Part shown: piece by piece, positions 22,706 to 34,562 of the stretch
Numbering within the stretch: position 1 is the stretch's first letter
Layout: every line of letters begins with the position of its first letter
From: Pegoplata infirma
Lineage: Eukaryota; Arthropoda; Insecta; Diptera; Anthomyiidae
Length of the DNA stretch: 64,000 bases
Direction: 5' to 3'
Assembly: GCA_963921195.1 (NCBI GenBank)
Contig: OY992538.1
Coordinates: 2,232,001 to 2,296,000 of the forward strand
Made by a program: the position numbers and the translations under genes
The notes under the pieces: generated by a model
Database searches by the model: none
Seen by the model: the letters and a program-made list of their open reading frames with translations, nothing else
What the model was told of the DNA's origin: nothing

Positions 22706-24047
22706 GTAACCTGAACAACCATCCCGCTTTTGGAGGGATTATCCCGCTTTTTGATGTCTCATCCAGCCTTGAATTTCTATCCCGCTTTTTAAACAAATGT
22801 CCCGCTTTATTCCATTAATATTTTGAGTTTGATTGTTCTGAAGTAATTTTAAGCGATTGTTTTTTGGATTTTTGAGCATAAAAATATGGTAACATTTAGA
22901 ACTTGTTACCGTATTTAAAAAAAATTTAAAGGAAATTACTCCTAAAATTGTGTTGGAACCCGAAAAAATTTCCAATAACTTTTTAAATGTTAATTTAAAA
23001 AAAAAATGATTTTTGAAAATTAAAAAAAAAGAATTTATAATTAAAAAACAAATGTTTAAGTTTGTTTTTATTTCAATTAGTTTTTTAATTAAAAAATCTA
23101 TTTTTTTCGAGACGTGTTCAATAGGGTGATCCATATTTCGAAAAATTTTGAATGACCTGAAATAAGTACCTGGTTAAATGTTGAGCCAAATATGTTGACT
23201 CTTTGACCCGGCGAAAATTAGTCAACGCTCTGAGCTTGGGGCAAAAATTCACAAAATTTACAAACAAATTTTATGAATATGTTAAAAACAAAATATTTTT
23301 TGTGTTTAACGTTGTCCAAACGTACTCAGATAAGAAATATATTAATTTCCAGATAGCGGTAACCCATATTAATTTGGTAAAATATATAATTTTTGAATTT
23401 GACGCATTTTTTAAACCGGCAAAATTATTTTTATTAAAATTTCCTTAAACAAAATTACCAGGTATTTCATCTCGTTCAACAAATTGGGGTTTGGGAGCAT
23501 CAAAATTCCAAAATTAAAAAAAACACCCTTTTTGAAAACTTTGACTCGGAATATATTTTTATTTTATAAAATGATTTTTTAGTAAAAAAATTTTTATATA
23601 ATTTTTTTTGAGAGTACAATTTTTTTGAAGTGACAAAAATATTTTGTAAACTTTTTTTGTGGTTTACCAATGTCTTTCAAAGCGTGTTCAACGTTTTATT
23701 TAACTCCAAAATTCACGGTTTTGATCATAACTTCTGAACCACTGGACCGATTTCACGGAAATTGATATTTTCCTGACCGGTATGTTTTCAACAGACATAC
23801 AGATAGCCAGAGAGACGAACGGACATCACTATGTCGAATTAAAATCGATTAAATATCATAAATTTTTATACTTTTTCGAACTGTTACAAACTTACTATTA
23901 CTAACAATAAGTGGAGGATATAAAAAAGTCCCGCTTTTTACACCAAAATCCCGCTTTTTCAACCTTTCCATCCCGCTTTTCAGACAAAAACAGTTGGTCA
24001 GACAAGGCATGAGAAATTTATTAAAAAGTTTACACAATTTTCAGGCA
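22706..24047. mobile_element. Element with clustered CCCGCTTTT repeats at both ends
   Basis: The left end GGTAACCTGAACAACC and the inverted right end GGTTGCCTGAAAATTG suggest TIRs. Four copies of TCCCGCTTTT-type words lie at 22724-22810 and four more at 23927-23980, in the same orientation. The middle is AT-rich and includes a decayed TATACCC-type remnant (about 23690-23923: gACGGACAT, CATAAATTTTTATACTTTTT, GGAGGATATAAA). No TSD was found. A 131-codon minus frame at 22739-23134 runs through these repeats and is not convincing. Confidence 0.5.
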
Positions 24048-24352
24048 ACCAGTATATCGTGGACTTGGTGTATTATTGTTTCACATACATGTAATTTTTT
24101 TTCATTGTAATAGTTACTTGTATTTCTTAATGCGATTGTAATATTTCTATTCAAACAACTTTTCAGATTAGCATAACTAAGACTATTTTTCATAGCACCT
24201 AGTTCTCTTAAGCCCATTTAGGAGTATTGGAATAACTTTCAAACATACCACACGTCATTCATTGTATCATTCTTAGCATTTTTCTTTTCTTTAATAAAAG
24301 AAACTGAAAACTAAGAATATAAATGGCAATAAAAAAATTCTTTGCCATTATT

Positions 24353-24700
24353 AAAGGCGGCTTCAGACCATAATATTTGTAATAATATCTGTCAAAATTT
24401 TGTGTAAACCCTATAAAATAGTATGGTGTAAACACAAATCGGTATAAAACCGAGAGAAATACGGATTGAAAAATGACAAGCGGACACGTATTCTCATTTT
24501 TAGAAATTTCTCTAAAAATGAGAAAACGTATACGCTTTTCATAAGATCAGGGTTGTATTTATTTTGATAATATTTAAGATGTGATGGTGTAAATACGCAA
24601 AGGATTTTTTTAAAACATTTTTTGACAAGCGGAGAAAATTTCGTATTATTTAAGATACGTATTTTCTTACGACTCAGTATTATAGTCTGAAGTGGGCTTT
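24353..24700. mobile_element. MITE with AAAGsCnnCTTCAGACyATAATA ends
   Basis: The left end is AAAGGCGGCTTCAGACCATA and the inverted right end AAAGCCCACTTCAGACTATA. Two CTTTTnnnAAGCGGA-type words and a central palindrome, TCATTTTTAGAAATTTCTCT (24495-24514), lie inside. The right subterminal ACTGAGTCGTAAG is shared with 6190-6360. Confidence 0.75.
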
Positions 24701-24702
24701 AG

Positions 24703-25430
24703 TGATATTTTTTCTACCTGCTGGATAACGACATAAGAAAAAAAGAAGATGTACAGATCAAAATTACATTGTTTCTACACCCACTGTTCTATTAAAATGT
24801 CTGAATCAATATAATAGTTTTGCATACCCAACTTCATCTCCTTTTTCCGGTAGGCAGGATAATCGTTTTTTGTTTTGTTCTCTTTTATTTAAAGCTGACA
24901 TAATCTGGAAGACTAAACTGCTCTAAGGTTGTTTTTAAATGAATTTAATCCCATTCAAATAGTACCGCCAAAAAATGATACAGGTTTAGTTAGAATGTGT
25001 GTGTTTTAGTTGTATGTAACTGTGAATATGTATGTTAAAAAAGTTTTTAAGCTGATTATGTAAAATGTATGCAAATCGTACACAAAACTACTTAGAAAAA
25101 GATTTTAAAAGATTTTAAAATTAAACGTTAAAACAATTGATTTTTAATTTTATTGCAAATGGTTGCGTGTTGGTTTTATACTGAACACAAAAAATAAAAT
25201 AATAAAAAACTTAAGGTATTTAAAGACTTTAGTTTACTTACAGTTATTTAGAAAGAATTTGAAATTAAAGAGATGCATTTTTATGTATTGCTAGCCATCT
25301 ATTTACGCGTTTTGTTTGGGACCAAATGTTTCATAAGGAAATTTATGAAACACAAATTTTGTGAAATTTAATTTCAAATTCAAAGTCACCATCGATCCTG
25401 CCTTTAAAAAACCAAATTAAGTTTAAACCA
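24703..25430. other. No supported feature
   Basis: AT-rich, apparently unique DNA. No open frame of note and no repeat recognised. Confidence 0.5.
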
Positions 25431-25479
25431 GTGTAAAATCTAAATCTATTGCAAGGAATAACCTCACAAAATTTTATGC

Positions 25480-26985
25480 AAATCAAACGACCACTGTGGC
25501 TTCAGCATACAACTACCCGTTTCGTCCACTTTCCATACAAATGTGTGAAAAAGTGCATGGCTGGAATCGCCTTATAATTGTGCACGGTGCCCTGGAGAAG
25601 ATTTAAATAAAATTTTGGTGTTACTCCAATTTTTAAGCGGATTATGTTTTTGGACTAAAAAAGAAAGAAAATGAGCAAAAAAAGAAAAAAAAGTACTAGG
25701 CGCTTTTTTTTTGGCGGGCAAAAAGATGAATTTCAAAAAAACAAAAAATAATTTATTCTTTCAAATGCATTAAAATTTGTATATAAGGATGTAAATTCAT
25801 CACATATTTACTTATCAGTGAGATTTAGATATATATGTTACATATTTTTCCAGATATGAGACTTAAAAGAATAATTTCACTATTAATTGAAAAAATCAAA
25901 TATGTCCTTGTAAATTATTTATAAATGTAAGTTTTTAAAAGTTTTCAGTGTACTACTCACATGGACAGCAGAACACAAAGTTGCCTCAGTTAAGACCTTA
26001 GTGAGTCATAAAATTTTAAAAGAATTAATACTTTTTTGTTAAAATTTTTTTTCAAAACTAAGAAAAATCAGAAAACGATAGTAAAAATCATTAAAAATGT
26101 GTTTGCAATGCCTAAGGAAGAGTAAAATAAAGTAAATAGTTTAAAAAGAGAAACAGAAAGTGGTTTGGACTATTTTTTTTATTGCGAAACTTATGGATGG
26201 ACTTAATATCCTTTTTTTAATTTTGTTATTTCGCCAAAAATCCTTTGTAAATTTTGTTTGTATTGTTGGGGTAACTTTCCCCCTTCAAAATCTAGAAACA
26301 GGATCAATATTAAATGTGAAGTAACTGCTAGAGTTAAAATTTTCATTAAATTAAAGACCAAATTTTATTTAGTCTCACTAAATAGTGAAATTATTCTTTT
26401 AAGTCTCATATCTGAAAAAATATGTCACATATATATTTAAATCTCACTGACAAGTGAATATGTGATGAATTTACATCTGTATAAAAAATTTTTGATGCAT
26501 TTGAAAGAATAAATTCTTTTTTGTTTTTTTGAAATTCATATTTTTGCCCGCCAAAAAAAAAGCGCCTAGTACTTTTTTTTCTTTTTTGGCTCATTTTCTT
26601 TCTTTTATAGTCCAAAAACATAATCCGCTTAAAAATTGGAGTAACACCAAAATTTTATTTAAATCTTCTCCAGGGCACCGTGTGTGATTACTTGTTTAAA
26701 ATTTCAAAAGAATACGATGAAAATTGTGGCCTGGCCAAACTACTACCCGTCTCGGCTCGACTTTTTTCCATACAAATGTGTGAAAAATTTACAATTTTCA
26801 AAATTAAAGCCATATTATACAAAATCCACTTCAAAAAATAAAAATCCCAAAAAAAAATCTTTTTTTGTACTAATTAGAATTGACTATACTCAGGGGCATT
26901 AAATTTTAGTGCAATCCGATGAATTTTGTGGCATTAGCGAATTACTACCCGTCTCGGCTCGTCCACTTTCCATACAAATATGTAA
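25480..26985 (+). repeat. Three-unit tandem repeat of about 200 bp, split by an insertion
   Basis: The phrase CTACCCGTCTCGGCTCGTCC with CATACAAATGTGTGAAAAA occurs at about 25513, 26740 and 26943. Each is preceded by a GTGGC word. Removing the element at 25583-26682 restores regular spacing. Confidence 0.7.
25583..26682. mobile_element. 1.1-kb inverted-repeat element with CACGGTGCCC ends
   Basis: Arms of about 300 bp (25583-25890 and 26385-26682) begin CACGGTGCCCTGGAGAAGAT and are highly similar, with a loop of about 500 bp. TGTG flanks both sides (25579-25582 and 26683-26686). The CAC start recalls Transib, but a 4-bp duplication does not fit it well. No coding was found. Confidence 0.75.
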
Positions 26986-27007
26986 AAAGTGTATAATTCT
27001 AAAGATA

Positions 27008-27570
27008 CACTAAAAAAAAAAAAACTGTAAAGTTGGCAAAAAATTTAGTTAAATTTAACTAAAAAAACACCTGATTTTGAACCTACTAAATTTCTAGTTA
27101 ATTTAACAAAAAATATTTAGTTAACTTTTCGTAGAATGAATGTAGCAAAAAAACAGTAATTTTAACTAAAAATTCAGCTGAAAATTTTGTAACATTTTTT
27201 ATTAGGTGAATTCAGCTAACCTTTTTTCTTAAATAAAAAAAAAAAAATATTTTTCACAGCGTTAAGTTCAGCTTAAGTAGGACTAATGAGATTTGCATAG
27301 GAGGCTACACAAGAAATGTTTAAAATTTTCGACTTGACAAAAATGTTACAAAAAATCAGCAAATTAATAAGTAAAAATTCGTAAACTTAGTTTTAAAGTC
27401 AACAAAAAAAATTAATTCCAAATTTGTACAAAACTAGTATTTTCGTAAATCGAACTTAACTAAAAAAAGTAGTTAAAACGCTGATTTTAACTAAAAATTT
27501 GCTAAAAAGCCAGTAAACTCGAGTTAACAAAAAAAAGTTTGTTAACTTTACAGTTTTATTTTTTTGAGTG
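27008..27570. mobile_element. MITE, CACTAAAAAA ends, TA target, 563 bp
   Basis: TA flanks at 27006-27007 and 27571-27572. Both ends carry CACTnAAAAAAA followed by AAACTGTAAAGTT. The interior is built of short self-complementary words such as TTAGTTAAATTTAACTAAA. Confidence 0.8.
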
Positions 27571-27954
27571 TATGCAAATTTTGGTTCAAAATTTGTGCTG
27601 GACCAAAATTGCTCCATGAAAACTTTACAAATATTTTTTCCAGAATATACTATACCTAACGAAACTTTTGGCACCAATTTTAAAAATAAAAAAAAAATAT
27701 TTTTTTTTTACCAAATGCACTACGGATGCAAAATTTAAGCGCTGGTTGCGCCCTGAAGATTACCTCCAAATTTTTTTAATTTTTTGTCCCGTAATCAGCT
27801 CTTTACTAAGCATCATTTTAGGGATATGTCCTAAAACTTCTCATTTTCGGGACACGATAGCAGACATGCCTTCGAAAGCTTAGAAATGGTTCCGAGTGTT
27901 GACCTAAGGCTATTATTACAATTCGCGTTCGTTAGAAATAAAAGCGAACTGTGT

Positions 27955-29300
27955 CTTTATCACGAAGGTACAGAGAATGGCGTCGATGTGCATCACTGGT
28001 GCTCTTCGTACTACACCTACGGCTGCATTAGAAATCCTCCTTCACCTGATACCATTGGACATATTGGGTAGTCAGTATGCGGCTGCGTCGGCAATTCGAC
28101 TTAATAGCACGCTGCAATGGAGAAGCAGCGATTGTGCCATAGCGCGATCTTGAAGAAGATAAGAATACCACAAAATGTGGACTGTGCTCCCTCTTTGAGC
28201 CTCTTTGAGCGCCACTTTACCACTATAATACCATCCAGGGAGTCTTGGATGGGGGACATTCCGAGTAGTGGAGCCACCATAAATTTTCACACAGATGGAT
28301 CGAGGCTGCACGAACAAGTGGGCTTTGGAGTCTATTCGGAAGAAATTGGATTGAGCCTGGCTCGAAGATTGCCACATCACTGCAGTGTTTACGAGGCAGA
28401 GATGCTGGCAATAAAGGAAGTGGCTGACTGGTTGAGCTGCAATGTCTTGTCTACAACCGCAGTCAACATCTATACTAACAGTCAAGCCGCGGTCAAGTCC
28501 CTGGTTTCAATGTTTTTGAAAACAAGATGTGCCGCACGTCTTTAAATGAGATGGCCAAGCAGTTTAACATACGACTCATATGGGTCCCAGGGCACAGAGA
28601 CATTCCAGGGAATTGCAAAGCCGATGAGCTTGCAAGACTAGGAACTACCTTACAGGTTCCAACAGAATTGGAATGTGTTGGTATGCCTCTAGAGACTTGC
28701 AAGCAAAACCAACGGCTTTGTTCTGCGAAGGAGACTAATCAAAGATGGGCAAATGGATGGACGTGTGAGGCAACACGAATGATTTGGCCTTCTCTTAATC
28801 AGGGGCGAACAAGTGAGCTGATATCACTTCCAAGAGGAGAGATTTCGACGGTGGTTTCTATAATTACCGGACACTGTTTTATAGGGAAGCACGCAGAGCG
28901 GTTAAATGTGCCGTCGAATGACTTTTGCCGGAGTTGAATGGATGAAGAGGAGTTGGAAACTATCGAACACTTTATCTGCCATTGCCCGGCACTTTCTGGT
29001 CAGCGACTTGCTTCACTGGGATCTAGGGACCTGTACGATCTTTCTGATTTGTCGGATGTCAAAATTCAATATCTAAGGAGTTTCATAAGAAGCTCAAACT
29101 GGTTTAACGACAGGGACTAGTAGGGATAACTATTACGGTCCCGTGGTATCACAATGGACCTCAGAGTCTTTGTGTGTTGATGTAAAACGTCAGCTGCCAC
29201 TTACAACCTAACCTAACGCGTTCGATCACGTCGCTGAGATGTTATTATGGTTTTGCTATGCACCAACCGGTCTCCGTGAGGAGTCTTTGACCTCTAACCA
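27955..29300 (+). pseudogene. Non-LTR retrotransposon 3' end: RT thumb, RNase H, C-terminal domain, 3' UTR
   Basis: The segment starts in the RT thumb (VQRMASMCITGALRTTPTAA at about 27966-28025). After stops near 28150 it reaches an RNase H domain in the frame starting 28117: TDGS (28291-28302) carries the first catalytic Asp, and YEAEMLAI the Glu. The third acidic site reads YTNSQAA, where the family has TDS, so Asp is replaced by Asn (codon 28477-28479). A frameshift near 28527-28545 follows, then GHRDIPGNCKADELARL and ITGHCFIGKHA. An in-frame TGA lies at 28935-28937. The tail DEEELETIEHFICHCPAL follows and ends at 29118-29120. About 180 bp of 3' UTR shares CCAACCGGTCTCnGTGAG with 34169-34186. 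RNase H points to an I/LOA-like group. The copy is clearly dead. Confidence 0.85.
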
Positions 29301-29526
29301 AACCTACTCAATTCAATTTCCAACCAAATATTTAATTTTCAACATTTTCATCATAACTCATTTTCTAATTCTGCAAATGACAAAAAATCGTACTAATTTA
29401 TGTCACTGCAGCCAATTCAAAATGAAAAGTAGAATACGAGTAGTTTTTTCATTAAAACTAGTTGATCACATTTCTGCACAATAACACTCAATCCAAATAA
29501 CACAGCATTGGAATGAACATACATTA

Positions 29527-29864
29527 GGGTGGCAAGAACAATTATTTTTTTTTGAATTTCGTCGATTGCAGTTACTTTAGGTCTAAATTTTCATAAATTT
29601 TTAGAAAGTCGATTTTAAAAACAAAAACAATTTATATGGAAATAAAATTAAAAGTCGATTTTAAATCTATTTTTTTTCTGTGGTAAGGATGATTGTTTTT
29701 GTTTTTTAAAAACGACTTCAAAAATATATGGGAAATTTTACATTTTAAAATAAAACTGTTGTTAAAAAAGACTTTTTATGTTTCCTTGGCACGGGCCAAA
29801 GAAGGAATCATAATTTGCTCGGCAATCGATTAAATTCGAAAAAAAGTCATTATTCGTGCCACCT
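29527..29864. mobile_element. GGGTGGCA mariner-type MITE, 338 bp, TA target
   Basis: The left end GGGTGGCAAGAACAATTATT and the inverted right end AGGTGGCACGAATAATGACT are flanked by TA (29525-29526 and 29865-29866). Same TIR family as 39785-43782. The interior is shared with 4330-4545. Confidence 0.75.
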
Positions 29865-29866
29865 TA

Positions 29867-30790
29867 AATAAATACCTGGAACCGTATGGTATGAATGAAC
29901 GAACGTTTGTACCCGTTTTATCAGGCCAATTGTTACAAACTCTCTCATCAACATTTCTGTCACATGTAGACAACATAGACACTAAAACACACTGACATAG
30001 TGAAAACAGACACACACACGAAGAACACTGCTTGAACAAAGGATACAAATAAAAGGAGTAGAAGACCGACCTTCATTCTCGATGAAATAACATGCATTTC
30101 TTACATACACATGGCCATACAATACACACACATGCTGTTGCTGTAAATGCATGTTCAGTCATGAACACACATTTGATAACCTTAAGTCAGGGTAACACAA
30201 CGACAAAAACTTTGGAGAATAAAGAGCTTTACATTATGACCAAAACCAATGAACTAAATCACCCATTCCACAAAATGGAATTTTCCTGTTTGAAAAAAAA
30301 GCACAGCAGAACAGAACAGGACAGAAAAAAAGGAAAGCAAGTCAAAAGAAATCTTCTTCAATATCGCTTGGATACGCTTCATTTGTACGGGGAATCATAT
30401 AGTACGTGCTTGAGTACATTTTACGTGGCGTGTACTTGTGTTTGTGAAAAATGTTAGTTACATACTTAGTACATGACACTCAGAGATTTGAATGATTTTT
30501 TCATTACATTTTGGAGAAGGAAATCTCAAACTTTGCTAACTCAAGGCGTTAAAAAACGAATTCATTGTTTTAATTACTGCAGACATCAACGGAAATCAAA
30601 GAAACGCACCAATAAAGAATTTTAAAATTCAACACTGTGTGGATGGGTGTGCTCATCCTCATCACCGTACTCGAATGCAACAATGTGCCGTAAAGCGGTA
30701 AAAATCGTATGATGATAATGATAATAATGCAAAATATACATACATACAAATTCAATGACATAGTTTTGTTACTACACGTAAATTTAAAAG
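29867..30790. other. No supported feature
   Basis: A slightly less AT-rich stretch with ACACAC-rich words near 30010 and 30105-30135. The 121-codon frame at 30092-30457 is low in recognisable content and I do not call it. Confidence 0.45.
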
Positions 30791-30792
30791 TA

Positions 30793-31864
30793 CACTAAGA
30801 AAAAAAAATTTCAAATCAAGCAGAAACAATCTCAAATTAAAAAGAAAACAGTGACAAAAGTCAACAAACTTTGTTTTTGCTTAATTTGAGAATGTTTATT
30901 TTTATTTTTAAAATGGGCGAAAAACTAACGTTTTAAAATCAAAGTTGTTTCATTTTCAATTTAAAGTTGAGAAATTATTGATTTAAGGTTGATATATTTT
31001 TATTTTTATGTTTTTCCATACCATTTTATTTTATTTATTAAAATTTTTTTTTTTTAATTTTAATATTAAACAATATATTTAAAATAATAAAGAAATAATA
31101 TGAAGTTTTGTATAAGATTTTTGATATTTGTATGTGAAACCCAGTCTGTAGCCTGGTAAAATGATAAACTTTGTTATCAGACTATATTGACTGTATTAAA
31201 AACTTAAATTACTTAAAAATTGCACATTATACTTAACTTGATTAAACTTAATTATTTTATTAATTTCCTTTCCGGGAATCGAATTTTAAAGTCCAGTTTA
31301 TAATTCTCATCAATTATTTTTTTCACAACAACCAGAGAAGTTAACAAAAAAAACATATTGAAGTTTATTACTTACCATCGATTATAGATATTAAACATAA
31401 ATTTATTTTTTTTTACAGATATAATTCATTATATCTTAGGGACTATTCCTTTTTTAACAAAATTCCATTTTTTTTTTTAGCAAAAATTAAGAAATGACGC
31501 AATATTTTTTTATAATGAACATGTTTAAATTAAAAATGTTTTCATCTTAAAATTTGACATGTGATTTTGAAATGTCAATTCACAACTAAAATGAAAATTG
31601 TTTAACATCAAATTGAAAATGAAACAATATAGTTTTTAGAATGAAAATTTGAATTGGAAATAACTCAAATTTGTAACGAGCTTTTACGACAGCATAATAA
31701 GTATGAGATTATTAATTTTTAAATTAAGAGGTTTATTAAAACAAAAATATTTATTTTTAAATCAACATATTTCAATATAAATAATAAAATTTTTGGAAAA
31801 TAATGGAGCATTTTCAAATTAAAAATGAAAATGTTTGATTTAAATATGCTTTTTTCCCTCAGTG
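30793..31864. mobile_element. MITE, CACTAAGAAAA ends, TA target, 1072 bp
   Basis: TA flanks at 30791-30792 and 31865-31866. The ends are CACTAAGAAAAAAAAATTTC and, inverted, CACTGAGGGAAAAAAGCATA. AATCAAA words with their complements lie subterminally at both ends. Confidence 0.75.
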
Positions 31865-31866
31865 TA

Positions 31867-32630
31867 CTATATTCATTTATACATTTGTGTGTATTAGTTT
31901 CATCTACAACACACATACAGACAATATAAAGTTAAGTAAATGTATGTAACTACATAGGAAGTTAACACGGAGCTTTAATCAAACGGGACTTAAAAAAATA
32001 AGGAAATCAATGAACTTATGTAAAATACAAATGCATTAACCTTTAGCAGAAATCAAAAATTTAACACGATTTTAAACAATTGATTTTCATTTAAAAAAAT
32101 ATATTTTTCTTTAAAAATTAGTTGCGTTTATAAAAAAAAAAAAGTGTAGTGATGTAATGAGCTTTGCCAAATTATATTGTTATTTGAGCTAACTTTTCTG
32201 TGATTCGACAAAGATTAACAAATCGTGTCTACGGACATCAGCAGATTTTTCTGCAAAATTTAACAGATTTTTCTATCTAAACAACTTTTACTGCTCATAT
32301 GACGATTATTTTGAAGATTAAAATATCAGCAAACCTCATCTCATGAAATTAGAAGATTTATTCTAGGGTCCAAAATTTTGGAAGATTTATTTGAATAAAG
32401 GGTGGATAGTTTTTATAGGGACTACAAGAATAACTGGCGCGATTCCCTTAAAATTTAAAATATTGATTTATGAATACAAAATATACCAGACCAATATATT
32501 CTGGGGCCCTATGCTCCTTATAGGAGCTTCGGGAACATATATAATATATTCTGTAAGTAGAGTCGGCAATAATATACACGTGTCTCCCAGTTTTTCTAGA
32601 TCAATTCGCGTTTTCGCGAAAAGCGCCAAT
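31867..32630. other. No supported feature
   Basis: AT-rich DNA. The 111-codon frame at 32391-32726 mostly overlaps a retrotransposon fragment in another frame and is spurious. Confidence 0.5.
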
Positions 32631-32638
32631 AAAAAAAG

Positions 32639-34215
32639 TTGTGTTTCTCACTACTTCAACGTCTTATGGGTTTATTCATCATATGCACAACATCGGCTGA
32701 ATCTATTGACACACTACTGCACCTGACACCAATTGACATCGCAACGGCTAACAGAAGGTGGAGGGAGCTAAGAACAAGTGCGATCAGTAGAACTATTTAC
32801 TATCAACAATTTACTACAACTATTACTTTTACTTACTAGATGGAACTGCCGTACACTTACTGAAGTGATCACCGGGAACTGCCTTATAGGCAGAGCTTCG
32901 AAGAATGAAATCCTTTTCGAATAAATTCTCCAAAAAAAACATTCAATTTTCATAGTCAGGGAATGCATTTGATTGAATGGAAAAAATGAATGCATTCGAT
33001 TTCTTGTTCATTCGATTTAAAAAAATCGAATGCATTCGATTTTTAATCATTCCACTGCGAATGCAATCGATTTTTTAAATAGATAGAGCAAAATGGAGCC
33101 AAATTTTGGTCCATAGTATCGCCGACCCTCTTTATATGTGATGACCCTAATGGGCCCTAATTTTGAATACAAAAATATTGGTATTTCCGAAAATTTTAAA
33201 AATGCACATATCAAGTAGTATTTAACTGCCTTCATATGAAAAAGTCCAAAATCTCGTAGAGCACGACCGCCAAATAACCGAAAGACCACCGAGTAATGGT
33301 TTCTAAGTTATCCAGTTTTATTAATTCTCAAGACCCAACAGGGCCCTTTGATTCCAGTATCTCGAAAAAACTGCAAAATGGATACAATTTTTAGATAAAA
33401 ATTCTAGATATAGAAATTTAGGGGCCTAATAGGGTCTTAAGAATTTTAAAGACTGCGTAACTAAAAAACGGTAACTCGGATAGCTTTTAGGTATTTGGCG
33501 GTCGTATTATACGAGCCAAGAACAACAAAAATGATTTTGGATTTTTTGTCTTGTCGGCAGTATTTAGCGAGATATGCGCATTTAAAAATTTTCGGAATGC
33601 CATTTTTTTATTCAAAATGTGAAGAGTGTCGGCGATACTATGGACAACAAACTGGCTCTGTTTTGATCTATATTGGTTAGTTTTTTTAAAGTTTTTTTTG
33701 CAATTAATGAATAACTCATTCGATTTTTTAAATTCAATAAAAAGAAAATCGATTGCATTCGCAATGGAATGCATTCGATTTTTAAAAGTCGAATGAAAAA
33801 AAATCTAATGCATTCTATTTTTGATAGTCGAATGAAAAATAAATCCAATGCATTCGATATTTAAAAAGCGAATGAGTCTTCGCTAAAATGTGATTGGGAA
33901 ATGTAATCACTAAATTTTCATTCAGCATGCCAAATCGAATTAAGGAATGAAATCCTTCGAAGCTCTGATTATAGGCTATCATAGAAAGAAAATTGGACTT
34001 ATTTCCGATAGTACTGAGGAAACTGTCAAACATATTATTTGCACTGTCCTGCTGTGGCAAGAACACGCCTGCACATATTTGGTAGACATGACTTCCACAT
34101 ATTAGAATGTCCGCGTACCGCGTTCTATCTGCGTCGCTGAAGAACTATTATGGTTTCGCTATTGACCAACCGGTCTCTGTGAGTAATCTTTCATTCGGCA
34201 ACCTCTAACCTAATT
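32639..34215 (+). pseudogene. Second RNase H-type non-LTR retrotransposon remnant, split by a hAT-like element
   Basis: Frame 32639-32839 holds an RT-thumb match (LLQRLMGLFIICTTSAESID then TLLHLTPIDIATANRRW) to the copy at 28 kb. Immediately after, at about 32840-32890, the sequence jumps to the region after RNase H (EVITGNCLIG), so the whole RNase H domain has been deleted. The element at 32891-33967 then interrupts the reading frame. Beyond it the frame resumes (KKIGLISDSTEETVKHIICT) and matches the C-terminal cysteine/histidine region. The 3' part shares CCAACCGGTCTCTGTGAG with the other copy and ends near CCTCTAACCTAA. The fragment is non-functional and older than the hAT insertion. Confidence 0.75.
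32891..33967. mobile_element. hAT-like foldback element, 1077 bp, 8-bp TSD
   Basis: The ends are CAGAGCTTCGAAGAATGAAA and, inverted, CAGAGCTTCGAAGGATTTCA. The flanks are CTTATAGG (32883-32890) and ATTATAGG (33968-33975), 7 of 8 identical. Removing it restores the retrotransposon frame. Inner arms are also inverted (ATAGTATCGCCGAC at about 33115 against GTCGGCGATACTAT at about 33629), and GAATGCATTCGATTTTT words repeat near both ends. Confidence 0.8.
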
Positions 34216-34277
34216 GACCTAACTTAGATCAATGTTTCGGGTAGTTACAAAAATCAGAATAGTCATTATACCCTGAA

Positions 34278-34562
34278 CTAGAGACGGGCGCGTGAGTGAC
34301 TTTTGACTCACACGCAAGACAGAAATTTTTCAATCACGCAGATTCAGTTGAAATAACGTTAGTAAATAGCATAAGCTTTGCTCACAAGCATCACAATAAC
34401 GAAATTTTTTTTTTTTATTTTTGAATTAAAGTTTTCAACAGCTTACAAAATTTTCATCAAAATATTAAGTTTTGACAAATTTATTTATTTTATTTTTGCG
34501 GGACAGAAGGAAATATGAAGAAAAAAAAATCACTCGAGAATCACGCACTTATCTGCTTACGT
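34278..34562. repeat. CGTGAG/CTCACG repeat region
   Basis: Starts AGAGACGGGCGCGTGAGTGA and contains CTCACACGC, CAATCACGCAG and GAGAATCACGCACTTA. It shares its opening with the MITE-like unit at 43071-43327. The ends are not resolved. Confidence 0.45.

Noticed and set aside
22739..23134. 131-codon minus-strand frame
   Set aside because: Phe/Lys/Asn-rich low complexity running through CCCGCTTTT repeats, with no recognisable motif.
28072..28485. 137-codon minus-strand frame
   Set aside because: Antisense shadow of the RNase H domain of the retrotransposon on the plus strand.
30092..30457. 121-codon plus-strand frame as a gene
   Set aside because: No domain, no splice context and ordinary AT-rich composition; chance openness is likely.
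32391..32726. 111-codon plus-strand frame as a host gene
   Set aside because: Its 3' half overlaps a retrotransposon RT fragment in a different frame, and the 5' half has no supporting signal.
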